Assembly (NCBI RefSeq): GCF_022179125.1
Contig: NZ_BPQG01000056.1
Location: 45,742 to 109,741 of the forward strand
Source of the DNA: Methylobacterium cerastii
GTDB taxonomy: Bacteria; Pseudomonadota; Alphaproteobacteria; Rhizobiales; Beijerinckiaceae
Direction of reading: 5' to 3'
Length of the DNA stretch: 64,000 nucleotides
Shown here: piece after piece, positions 54,007 to 62,380 of the stretch
Layout of the letters: each line of letters starts with the position of its first letter
Position numbering within the stretch: position 1 is the first letter of the stretch
The notes under the pieces: model-generated
What the model saw: the letters and a program-made list of their open reading frames with translations, nothing else
What the model was told of the DNA's origin: nothing
The model's database searches: none
Program-made: the position numbers and the translations under genes

Positions 54007-55479
54007 TCACCCTGCCAGCTCGCGCCCCAGCTCGGCCACCCGCCGAAGGTCGCCGACGAAGGTCGCGTAGGCTTCTTCCTTCGCTTCGTCGGGCAGGCGC
54101 AGCAGGTAGGAGGGGTGGACGGTGATGAAGCCCTGGAAGCGGTCGTCGAGACGCTCGAAGCGGAACGGCCCGCGCGCGCGGGTGATCGGGATTGACTTGC
54201 CGGTGAGCGCCAGCACCGCGGTCGCGCCGAGCGCCACCACGAGCTTCGGGGCGACGAAGTCGAGCTCGCGGTCGAGCCACCAGCGGTAGTGGCTGACCTC
54301 GCCCGCCGTCGGCTTCTGGTGGATGCGGCGCTTGCCGCGCTCTTCGAACTTGAAGTGCTTGACCGCGTTCGTGAGGTAGCTCGCTTCGCGGTCGATCCCG
54401 GCCTCGGCCATCGCCCGCGACAGCAACTGGCCCGCCGGCCCGACGAAGGGGCGGCCTTGCCGGTCCTCCTGGTCGCCCGGCTGCTCGCCGACGAAGGCGA
54501 TGGTCGAGCCGACCCGGCCCTCGCCGAGTACCGCCTGCGTCGCGCCCGGCACCAGGGGCTCGGAGCGCTTGATGATGGCGTTCAGCGCGTCGAGGGTTTT
54601 GGGCGCCTGGTCGGACATCGCCGCCACGGCCTTGGCCGGATCGCGCTTGATCGTCATCTGCGGGGCCCTTTCGATCATCTGGGTGGTCCGGGACGCGGCC
54701 GCCCGGACGAGGCCGGGGATGGCGGCGGTCTCGGGCATGTTGTGCCAGTATTTCTTCGGCATCTCCGCCCGCATCGCCTTCAGGTTGGTGCGGGCCGGAT
54801 TGAACGTGCTCTCGTAGTAGTCGCGCCATCCGGCCTCGAAGCCGTCGCCCTCGGGCAGCTGGGCCTTGTCGCCGGGCGGACCGAAGGCGAGCGTCGCGCG
54901 GTCCCAGTGCGCCGAGCCGTCCGGCGTCAGGATGGTCCAGTCCATCGAGCGGAAGCGGTCGACGAAGAACGGCGCAGCCGCCTCCAGGATGTGGTTGTCG
55001 GGCTCGAACCAGGCGACGAACCGTTCGCCGGCTGCGGTCTCGATCCGGCGGAAGCGGAGGAACGCGTGCATCTTGTGCAGGTCGCGGGCGATCGCCTTGC
55101 GCATGCCGCCGAGGCGGTGGACCAGCGGATCGCTCGCCACCTCGGTCAGGTGGCGCTCGCCGTGGCGGACGCGCCAGACGAGGGTGTGGAGCAGGGCGTA
55201 GCGCTCGCGGTCGCGGTGGGGCACCACCATAGGGATCAGCCCGGCCACCGGCTTCGGCAGCGCCACCGGCGGCGCGTCGGGCTCCGCGCCGGGCGACGAC
55301 CCGAACAGGCCGGGCGCGTCGCCGGCCGACCACGTCACGCGATCGGGCGGCACGTCGTCGGCGACGAGCCGGCGCAGGGCCGCGCGGAAGCCGTCGAGAT
55401 CCGCGCCGGGGCGCAAGTGGATCGTGCGAGACCCACCCTCCACCGCTTCAGGGGGAGGGAACAGGTCCGGCGCGTCCAT
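54007..55479 (-). CDS. UdgX-type uracil-DNA binding protein fused to a DNA metabolism domain (TIGR03915-like)
   Basis: This 490-residue two-part protein has an N-terminal half (~1-280) of the uncharacterised DNA metabolism type (DUF4130/TIGR03915) found with UdgX. Its C-terminal half (~300-490) is a family 4-like uracil-DNA glycosylase with FVGEQPGDQEDRQGRPFVGPAGQLL, KRRIH (383-387) and ITVHPSYLLRL. The KRRIH motif is the UdgX mark: the His bonds covalently to the abasic site after uracil removal. The family trait is clear; the exact substrate is not. The start ATG at 55479 shares a base with the stop of the radical-SAM gene (TGATG), so the two are co-translated. Confidence 0.9.
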   Translation of the reverse strand: MDAPDLFPPPEAVEGGSRTIHLRPGADLDGFRAALRRLVADDVPPDRVTWSAGDAPGLFGSSPGAEPDAPPVALPKPVAGLIPMVVPHRDRERYALLHTLVWRVRHGERHLTEVASDPLVHRLGGMRKAIARDLHKMHAFLRFRRIETAAGERFVAWFEPDNHILEAAAPFFVDRFRSMDWTILTPDGSAHWDRATLAFGPPGDKAQLPEGDGFEAGWRDYYESTFNPARTNLKAMRAEMPKKYWHNMPETAAIPGLVRAAASRTTQMIERAPQMTIKRDPAKAVAAMSDQAPKTLDALNAIIKRSEPLVPGATQAVLGEGRVGSTIAFVGEQPGDQEDRQGRPFVGPAGQLLSRAMAEAGIDREASYLTNAVKHFKFEERGKRRIHQKPTAGEVSHYRWWLDRELDFVAPKLVVALGATAVLALTGKSIPITRARGPFRFERLDDRFQGFITVHPSYLLRLPDEAKEEAYATFVGDLRRVAELGRELAG

Positions 55480-56690
55480 CAGAACAGGCTCAGCTGCTGG
55501 GCCGGCTCCACCAGCCGGCTGCGCAGGTCCAGGCGATCGGTGAGCCCGCCCGGCGTGTAGTCGGCGGCGATCAGGAACGGGCGGGCGCGCTTCAGGGCGG
55601 AGGACAGGCGCGCCACGTCGTCGAGGCGCAGGCGCGTGTGCCGGCGGGCCTTGATGATCTTGTCGACCGCCCGCGCGCCGAGTCCCGGCACGCGCAGCAG
55701 CATCTCCCGGTCGCCGGTGTTCACGTCCACCGGGAAGCGGTGGCGGTTCTTTAGCGCCCAGGCGAGCTTCGGGTCGATGTCGAGGGAGAACATGCCGTCG
55801 TCGGCGGCGTCCGCCACGTCGTCTGCGGAGAAGTCGTAGTACCGGATCAGCCAGTCGGCCTGGTACAGGCGGTGCTCGCGCTGGAGCGGAGGCGCCTTCA
55901 GCGGCAGGATGCCCGAGCCCTCCGGGATCGGGCTGAAGGCCGAGTAGTAGACGCGCTTGAGCCCGACGCTGCCGTAGAGGTGGGCGCTCTTGCGGATCAG
56001 CGCCTCGTCGGTGGTCGCGTCCGCACCGACGATCACCTGCGTCGACTGGCCGGCCGGCGAGAACCGCCGCCGCTCGGCCTTGGCCTCGACGATGCGCTCG
56101 GCGACCTGCGCCATCGCGTTGAGGATCGTGGCGCCGTCCTTCTCCGGGGCGAGCGTCTGCAGGCTCGCCTCCGTCGGCAGCTCGACGTTGATCGAGAGGC
56201 GGTCGGCGTAGAGCCCGGCCTCCTCGATCAGCCAAGGGCTCGCCTCGGGGATGGACTTGAGGTGGATGTAGCCGCGAAACCCGTGGTCGCGCCGCAGCGA
56301 CTTCGCCACCCGCGTCAGCAGCTCCATCGTGTAGTCGGGCGACTTGATGATGCCCGACGAGAGGAACAGCCCCTCGATGTAGTTGCGCTTGTAGAACTCC
56401 ACCGTCAGCGTCACGACCTCCTGCACCGAGAAGCGCGCGCGCTGCACGTTCGAGGAACGGCGATTGATGCAGTAGGCGCAGTCGAACAGACAGTAGTTCG
56501 TCAGCAGGATCTTCAGGAGCGAGATGCAGCGCCCGTCCGGGGTGTACGCATGGCAGATCCCGGAGCCGGTGGTCGAGCCGAGTTCGTCCTTGCCCGCCTT
56601 GCGCTTCGGCGCACCCGACGACGAGCACGAGGCGTCGTACTTGGCGGCATCGGCGAGGATGCGCAGTTTCTTGGCGAGAGCTTCATCCAT
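55479..56690 (-). CDS. Putative DNA modification/repair radical SAM protein (UdgX-linked)
   Basis: This 403-residue radical SAM enzyme has the 4Fe-4S motif CLFDCAYC (Cys67, Cys71, Cys74; CxxxCxxC). It begins KLRILADAAKYDASC and has LFLSSGIIKSPDYTMELL and a C-terminal helix-hairpin-helix-like end (LLRVPGLGARAVDKI). The end resembles DNA-binding helix-hairpin-helix motifs. This is the family recalled as TIGR03916, always next to UdgX. Its reaction is not known. It is the first gene of the pair; its stop overlaps the UdgX start. Confidence 0.9.
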   Translation of the reverse strand: MDEALAKKLRILADAAKYDASCSSSGAPKRKAGKDELGSTTGSGICHAYTPDGRCISLLKILLTNYCLFDCAYCINRRSSNVQRARFSVQEVVTLTVEFYKRNYIEGLFLSSGIIKSPDYTMELLTRVAKSLRRDHGFRGYIHLKSIPEASPWLIEEAGLYADRLSINVELPTEASLQTLAPEKDGATILNAMAQVAERIVEAKAERRRFSPAGQSTQVIVGADATTDEALIRKSAHLYGSVGLKRVYYSAFSPIPEGSGILPLKAPPLQREHRLYQADWLIRYYDFSADDVADAADDGMFSLDIDPKLAWALKNRHRFPVDVNTGDREMLLRVPGLGARAVDKIIKARRHTRLRLDDVARLSSALKRARPFLIAADYTPGGLTDRLDLRSRLVEPAQQLSLF

Positions 56691-56805
56691 CGAACAAATT
56701 AGGAACCCGGGGGTCGCAAGGACAAGGTGCCAAAGGGCGTTGCGCCCCTGTGGCGATGCCGCACCCCGCGGCGTCGTCGCGGGGCGCGGCGTCCGGAAAC
56801 GTCGG

Positions 56806-57237
56806 TCAGCCCTGCTTGAGGGTGGCCTTCAAGGTGATCTCGCAATCGAGGACCTTCGAGATCGGGCAGCCGACTTCGGCGGCGTGCGCCAGCTCGTCGA
56901 ACTTCGCCTGGTCGATGCCGGGGATCGAAGCGGTCAGCGTGAGGGCCGACTTGGTCACCTTGAAGCCGGCGCCGTCCTTCTCGAGCGTCACCACCGCCTC
57001 GGTGCTCATCTCGGTGGCCGCGAGACCGGCTTCCTGCAGCTGGAACGCGAGCGCCATCGTGAAGCAGCCGGAATGGGCCGCCGCGATCAGCTCTTCCGGG
57101 TTGGTGCCGGGCTTGTCCTCGAAGCGCGTGTTGAAGCCGTAGGGCTGGTCGGACAGCACGCCGGACTGGGTCGTGATCGTGCCCTTGCCTTCCTTGCCGT
57201 TGCCCTTCCAGACAGCGTGCGCCTTGCGGTTGATCAT
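56806..57237 (-). CDS. osmC: OsmC-family peroxidase
   Basis: This 143-residue thiol peroxidase of the OsmC/Ohr superfamily reduces organic hydroperoxides. The two redox cysteines are Cys58 in AAAHSGCFTMAL and Cys124 in EVGCPISKVL. It begins INRKAHAVWKGNGKEGKG, as OsmC proteins do (Ohr starts differently), and contains GTNPEELIAAAH. The ATG at 57237 is preferred over longer frames with no support. The gene is isolated between the radical-SAM gene and recX. Confidence 0.9.
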   Translation of the reverse strand: MINRKAHAVWKGNGKEGKGTITTQSGVLSDQPYGFNTRFEDKPGTNPEELIAAAHSGCFTMALAFQLQEAGLAATEMSTEAVVTLEKDGAGFKVTKSALTLTASIPGIDQAKFDELAHAAEVGCPISKVLDCEITLKATLKQG

Positions 57238-57333
57238 CGAAGCTCTCCAGAATTCGCGGCTGCGCGCACGGACGGCGCGCGACGTCACCGTCGACCCTCG
57301 GCCAAGTGGCGCAGTTTCCGGCGAGTTCCAGGC

Positions 57334-57924
57334 TCAAGGCCCGTCGGGCACCTCCTCGGCGTCGACGGTGCGGCGCGCGAGATCGTAGCCGAAGCCGGCG
57401 CGCGCCAGCGCTCCGAGGTCGCGGTCGCGGTGGAGCGCGCGGATGTCGGGACGACGGAACGGCCCGAGCCGCCGGCGCTTGGCGTAGGCGAAGGCGGCCT
57501 TCTCCTCGATCGCGGCGGCGTCCGCCTCCGGCACGGCTTCACGCTCGGCCTCCATCGCGGTCTCCACCGCGTCGCGCGACAGGCCCTTGGCCGAGAGCTT
57601 GGCCGAGGCGCCGCGGGACGAGGTGCCGCGACGGCGCAACGTCGCCAGCCGCGCCGTGGCGAAGCGGGCGTCGTCGACGAGGCCGGCCGAGACCGCGCGT
57701 GCCACCGTCGCCTCGATCATTTCGAAGAACGCGCTCGCATCCTCGCCGCGGGCGCGGGCGCGCTTCTCGACCCGGCGCCGGAGCGTCCGGCGCAGCATCT
57801 CCACCGAGGCGCTGTAGCGCTCCAGGTAATGCAGCGCCGCCCGCTCGACATAGGTCGCGGTGACGGGGGGCGTCGGCCGCGCCGCGCGGTTCGCCCCGGG
57901 TTCTGCAACGGTTGCGCGTTTCAC
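57334..57924 (-). CDS. recX: Regulatory protein RecX
   Basis: This 196-residue RecX-family protein limits RecA filament growth. Visible regions are ALHYLERYSASVEMLRRTLRRRV, GLVDDARFATARLATLRRRG and SAKGLSRDAVETAM, the three-helix repeats of RecX. It starts at GTG 57924 behind GAAGAAC. RecA itself is not in the window. It is divergent from the TAXI-type protein, and the shared gap holds a perfect palindrome. Confidence 0.88.
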   Translation of the reverse strand: MKRATVAEPGANRAARPTPPVTATYVERAALHYLERYSASVEMLRRTLRRRVEKRARARGEDASAFFEMIEATVARAVSAGLVDDARFATARLATLRRRGTSSRGASAKLSAKGLSRDAVETAMEAEREAVPEADAAAIEEKAAFAYAKRRRLGPFRRPDIRALHRDRDLGALARAGFGYDLARRTVDAEEVPDGP

Positions 57925-57949
57925 GTGTTCTTCACGATCCGGACAGGTT

Positions 57950-57978
57950 TGCGTTCCATGGATCAGCCATGGAACGCA
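57950..57978 (+). promoter_or_regulatory. Perfect 12-bp palindrome that contains the start codon
   Basis: tgcgttccatgg (57950-57961) and ccatggaacgca (57967-57978) pair exactly with a 5-nt loop (atcag). The ATG of the TAXI-type gene is at 57969, inside the right arm. As RNA it would hide the start; as DNA it could be an operator shared with recX. Confidence 0.7.
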
Positions 57979-59438
57979 GGCAACGCGGCAGGATCGGTCA
58001 TGGTCTCCTCCCCGCAGCATCGGCCATCCTGTTGAGACGCGAGTGGCTCCTCGTGCTGCTCGCCCTCGGGCTCGCCGCCACGGCGGCGGCCGTGGTCTAC
58101 CTGTCTCGGCCGACCACGCTCACCGTCGCCGTCGGGCCGCAGGACGGCCCCGAGGCCGCGCTGATCGAGGCCTACGCGAACGCCCTGTCGCGCGCCCGCG
58201 AGGACGTACGCCTGAAGGTGGTGCGCTACGCCGACGTGCGGGACAGCGCGGCCGCGCTCCAGGCCAACAAGGCGGACCTCGCCGTGGTGCGGCCGGACGT
58301 GCTGCTGCCCGAGAACGGCCTGACGCTGGCGATCCTCCACGACGAGGCCCTTGTCGTCGCGGCGTCGGAGTCGGGCGAGATCGACGAATTCCCGGCGCTG
58401 GCGCGCAAACGCCTCGGCATCGTCGTGCGGCACAGCGCCGACATCCCGTTCATCACCAACATGCTGACCTTCTACGACTTCGTCCCCGCCGCCGCCGACT
58501 TACCGGACGGCGAGGAGGTCCCTCTGGGGCAGGTCGCGCTGGTGACCCTGAAGCCGTCCGAGGTCACCGCCGCCATCGCCGACAAGCGGGTAGACGCGGT
58601 GGCGATCATCGCGAGCCCGACCTCGAAGGCCGCGGGCGCCATGGTCCACGCCGTCGAGGTCGGCCTGCCCGACAAGAAGGTCGGCCTCGTCTCGGTGCCC
58701 GACGGGGATGCGATCCTGCAGCGTTACCCCGAGCTGCAATCCGTCACGATTCCGGCCGGCACCTTCGGCGGCCGCCCGAAGCGGCCGGCCGAGGAGGTCA
58801 AGACCGTCGGCGCCTCCTATCGCCTGATGGCGCGGGGCACCGTCAGCCGCGTCGCCGTCGCGTCGGCGACGCAACACCTGTTCGAATGGCGCTCGCGGCT
58901 CGCCGCGACCGCGCCGATCGCCAAGCTGATGAAGGCGCCCGACTTCGACACCACCGTCGCCGCCACCTCGGCGCGGCTGCCGAACCATCCGGGCGCGGTG
59001 GATTATTTCGAGCGCGAGCAGCAGACGTTCCTCGACCGCTACGAGGACTACATCTACCTGCTGGCCTTCTTCGGCGGCACGATCGGCTCCGCCGTCGCGT
59101 GGCTCGGCCAGCGCCTCGCGCGCAAGCGCCGCGAGCGGGTCGACATCGTACTCGACCGCCTGCTCGACGTGATGCGCGAGGTCCGCGCCGCGCCGACGAT
59201 GGCCGAGCTCGACGCCCTGGCGATCGAGGTCGACGACCTCGTCGCCGACGTGGTGCGCTACGCCCGCGAGCGCTCGATCGACGCGCGCACGGTCAGCGCC
59301 CTGATCCTGGCGGTGGACGGCGTCCACGCCGCCATCAACGACGGCCGCCGTGCGCTGTCAGCCGCGGGTGAGCCGCGCCCCGGCGGCCGTACCCGCGCCG
59401 CCCGCTCGCTCGCCCTCAACCTATCCGCCGCGGAATAG
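57969..59438 (+). CDS. TAXI-type (TRAP-associated) solute-binding protein, membrane anchored
   Basis: This 489-residue protein has an N-terminal membrane helix (about residues 24-46, LLVLLALGLAATAAAVVYLS). A TAXI-like periplasmic binding domain follows (TLTVAVGPQDGPEAALIEAYA, ALQANKADLAVVRPDV). A second helix near residue 360 (YIYLLAFFGGTIGSAVAWL) precedes a charged C-terminal cytoplasmic region of ~110 residues. TAXI proteins normally serve a TRAP permease, but none is adjacent. Two helices and a cytoplasmic tail suggest a signalling or sensing role instead. The ATG at 57969 lies in a hairpin arm; no other good start is close. Confidence 0.75.
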   Translation: MERRQRGRIGHGLLPAASAILLRREWLLVLLALGLAATAAAVVYLSRPTTLTVAVGPQDGPEAALIEAYANALSRAREDVRLKVVRYADVRDSAAALQANKADLAVVRPDVLLPENGLTLAILHDEALVVAASESGEIDEFPALARKRLGIVVRHSADIPFITNMLTFYDFVPAAADLPDGEEVPLGQVALVTLKPSEVTAAIADKRVDAVAIIASPTSKAAGAMVHAVEVGLPDKKVGLVSVPDGDAILQRYPELQSVTIPAGTFGGRPKRPAEEVKTVGASYRLMARGTVSRVAVASATQHLFEWRSRLAATAPIAKLMKAPDFDTTVAATSARLPNHPGAVDYFEREQQTFLDRYEDYIYLLAFFGGTIGSAVAWLGQRLARKRRERVDIVLDRLLDVMREVRAAPTMAELDALAIEVDDLVADVVRYARERSIDARTVSALILAVDGVHAAINDGRRALSAAGEPRPGGRTRAARSLALNLSAAE

Positions 59439-59451
59439 GTCGCATCCGGCC

Positions 59452-62232
59452 CTACCCCTCGATGATCTCGCGGATGCGGCTCGCCAAAACCTCGACCGGG
59501 AACGGCTTGGTGATCATCTGCATGCCCGGATCGAGGCCGCCGTTGCCGAAGATCGCGTTCTCGGCGTAGCCGGTGATGAACAGCACCTTCAGGCCCGGCC
59601 GCACCAGCCGGGCGCGGTCGGCGAGCTGGCGCCCGTTGAGGCCGGGCAGGCCGACGTCGCTGACCATCAAGTCGATCCGCGCCCGCGATTCCACCATGCG
59701 CAGGCCCGTCGGACCGTCCGACGCCTCGAGCGCGGCGTAGCCGAGCTCGGCCAGAACTTCGACGATGAGGTCGCGCACCACAGGGTCGTCCTCGACCACG
59801 AGCACCGTCTCGCCGCGCTCGGCGCGCAAGGCCGCGGCGATTCCGGGGCCGGTCCCCTCGGCCGCCGCCTCGCCGCGGTAGCGCGGCAGGTAGATCTTGA
59901 TCGTCGTGCCGGACCCCACCTCCGAGTAAATCTTGGCGTGCCCCTCCGACTGCTTGGCGAAGCCGTAGATCATCGACAGGCCGAGGCCGGTGCCCTGGCC
60001 CAGGGGCTTCGTGGTGAAGAACGGGTCGAAGGCCTTGGCGACCACGTCCGGGGGCATGCCGGTGCCGGTGTCGGTGACGCAGACGCAGATGTACTGGCCC
60101 GGCTCCACCTCCGGGTGCAGGCGCGCGTAGGCGCGGTCGAGGTGCGTGTTGCAGGTCTCGACCACGAGGCGGCCGCCGTCCGGCATCGCGTCGCGGGCGT
60201 TGATGGCGAGGTTGAGCAGCGCGTTCTCGAGCTGGTGCGGGTCGCAGAGCGTGAGCCAGAGGCCGCCGGCGGTGACGATCTCCAGGTTGACCTGCTCCGT
60301 CAGCGTCCGGCGCAGCATGTCCTCCATGCCGGCGATCAGGCCGTTGGCGTCGGTGGGCTTCGGCTCGAGCGGCTGGCGGCGTGCGAAGGCCAGCAGGCGG
60401 TGCGTCAGCGCGGCGGCGCGGTTCGCGGAGGACAGGGCGGCGGTGGCGTACTTGCCGATCTGCTCGGTGCGGCCCTGCTTGATCCGCGTCTGCATCAGGT
60501 CGAGGGAGCCGACGATGCCGGTGAGCAGGTTGTTGAAGTCGTGCGCGATGCCGCCGGTGAGCTGGCCCACCGCCTCCATCTTCTGCGCCTGGCGCAGCAG
60601 CTCCTCGACCGCGCGCTGCTCGGTGATGTCGCGGCCGACGATGTAGAACAGGTCGCCCTCCGGCACCGCGTTCCACGACACGGTCAGGCGTTCGCCGTCC
60701 TTGCGGATCACGTGGTCGACGAAGCCGTCGACGGTCTCGCCGCGGGCGAGCCGCGCGAGGATCTCGGCGGTCTCGGCGTGGTCGTCCGTGTCGATGATCG
60801 CGGCGAACGGCTCGGCGAGGAGTTCGTCCTGGCTCCAGCCGAGCGCCCGCGTCCAGGCCGGGTTGACCGCCTTGAGGTAGCCGTCGAGCCCGGCGGTGCC
60901 CATCAGGTCGGTGGTGGTCTCCCACAGCCGGTTGCGCTCGCGGGTGCGCGATTCGACCTCTCGCGTCAGCGCCGCCTCGATCCGCGTCCGGTCGGTGACG
61001 TCCTGCACGAAGGCGTAGAAGCCGTCGACGGCGCCGTCGCGATCCCGGCGCGGGATGTAGCGGATGTCGGCGACGCGCTCGCGCCCGTCCGCGTGCGGCC
61101 ACGGCATCTCGAAGCGGATCTCTTCGCCGGCGAGCGCGGCGGCGAAGGCGGGCTGGCGTCGCGCGAAGCCGTCCTCGTCGATCAGGTCGCGGACGGTGCG
61201 GCCGATCACGTCCGAGAGCGGGCGCGAGAACCAGGTCTCGTAGGCGGCGTTCGCGAAGCGGTAGGTGAGGGTCGGGTCGATGAAGGCGATCAGGCTCGGA
61301 AGCGCGTCCGCCACCAGGCGCAGCTCCTGCGCGGCCGCGCGAAGCGCCTCCTCGGCGGTGCGGCGCTCGGTGATGTCGAAGGTGACCCCCGGGAACCGTC
61401 CGGGCCGGCCTTCGGCATCGAGCACGCACTGGCCTTGCGCCGCGACCCAGCGGACGCCGTCGTCATGGATCAGGCGGTACTCGGCCGAGAACTCGCCGCC
61501 CGTCCGCATCGCCGTGGCAATCCGCTCCTGCATGCCGGGCAGGTCGTCGGGATGGATGCCGCCGAAGAACGCGGCGATCGGCGCCCCGGCGGCAGCCCGG
61601 TCCGGGTCGACGCCGTAGAGCCGCGCGAACCGGGCATCCGCCGTGACGCGGTCGGCCGCGACGTCCCAATCCCAGGTGCCGATGCCGTCGCCGGCCGAGA
61701 GCGCGAGCTCGAGCCGGTTCCGGCTCTCTTCCCGTGCCCGCTCGGCGAGGACCTGCGCCGTGGTCTCCCGGGTGATGCAGATCATCCCGGCGATCGCGCC
61801 GGAATCGTCGTGGACCGGCGAGTACGAGAACGTCCACCAGGTCTGCTCGGGCCGGCCCTGGCGGTACATCGTCAGGGGCAGGTCGTGCACCGACACGCTC
61901 TCGCCGGAAAGCGCCCGGTCGCAGAGCGGGCCGATGTCCTGCCACAGGTCCGCCCACAACTCCGGGAACCGGGTCCCGAGCGTCCGCGCCACGCGGTCGC
62001 CCAGCACCTCGCGGTAGGGGTCGTTGTAGAAGCTGAGGAGGTCCGGCCCCCAGGCCAGGAACATCGCCACCGGGCAGGCCAGCATCGTCGCGAGCGTGGT
62101 GCGCAGGGCCACCGGCCAGCCCGCGAGCGGGCCGAGCGACGAACCGCGCCAATCCTTGGCCAGGATCTCGCGGCCGGTCTCGCCGCCCTCGGCGAGGAAG
62201 CGGAACCTCGGGTCCTCGTGGGCGGACGTCAT
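59452..62232 (-). CDS. Soluble hybrid sensor histidine kinase with several PAS domains and a receiver
   Basis: This 926-residue kinase is without membrane helices. The N-terminal ~170 residues are a GAF/PAS-like module (FLAWGPDLLSFYNDPYREVLG). Three PAS units follow (~185-300, ~310-430, ~440-550; for example SAGDGIGTWDWDVAADRV, AFIDPTLTYRFANAAYETWF, GTAGLDGYLKAVNPAWTRALG). The phospho-acceptor box is GQLTGGIAHDFNNLLTGIVG, and the ATPase part has LLNLAINARDAMPDGG, TDTGTGMPPDV and GTGLGLSMIYGF. The receiver phosphoacceptor is in MVSDVGLPGLNG. It senses an internal signal, perhaps redox or light. No cognate regulator is adjacent. The free HPt is a possible next step by inference. Confidence 0.92.
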   Translation of the reverse strand: MTSAHEDPRFRFLAEGGETGREILAKDWRGSSLGPLAGWPVALRTTLATMLACPVAMFLAWGPDLLSFYNDPYREVLGDRVARTLGTRFPELWADLWQDIGPLCDRALSGESVSVHDLPLTMYRQGRPEQTWWTFSYSPVHDDSGAIAGMICITRETTAQVLAERAREESRNRLELALSAGDGIGTWDWDVAADRVTADARFARLYGVDPDRAAAGAPIAAFFGGIHPDDLPGMQERIATAMRTGGEFSAEYRLIHDDGVRWVAAQGQCVLDAEGRPGRFPGVTFDITERRTAEEALRAAAQELRLVADALPSLIAFIDPTLTYRFANAAYETWFSRPLSDVIGRTVRDLIDEDGFARRQPAFAAALAGEEIRFEMPWPHADGRERVADIRYIPRRDRDGAVDGFYAFVQDVTDRTRIEAALTREVESRTRERNRLWETTTDLMGTAGLDGYLKAVNPAWTRALGWSQDELLAEPFAAIIDTDDHAETAEILARLARGETVDGFVDHVIRKDGERLTVSWNAVPEGDLFYIVGRDITEQRAVEELLRQAQKMEAVGQLTGGIAHDFNNLLTGIVGSLDLMQTRIKQGRTEQIGKYATAALSSANRAAALTHRLLAFARRQPLEPKPTDANGLIAGMEDMLRRTLTEQVNLEIVTAGGLWLTLCDPHQLENALLNLAINARDAMPDGGRLVVETCNTHLDRAYARLHPEVEPGQYICVCVTDTGTGMPPDVVAKAFDPFFTTKPLGQGTGLGLSMIYGFAKQSEGHAKIYSEVGSGTTIKIYLPRYRGEAAAEGTGPGIAAALRAERGETVLVVEDDPVVRDLIVEVLAELGYAALEASDGPTGLRMVESRARIDLMVSDVGLPGLNGRQLADRARLVRPGLKVLFITGYAENAIFGNGGLDPGMQMITKPFPVEVLASRIREIIEG

Positions 62233-62380
62233 CGTGCCGGACCAGGCACGGTCCGGGTGCGCTCCGGAGTCCGGCCGAGGCGTCGCTCCGGGCGGGCGAG
62301 AACGTGCGAAGCGTCGGTCCGAGACATCGCAGCAGGGATGTCGGCAAGTCCCGTGGGTGTCAACGCGGCGTGGGCCGTCC

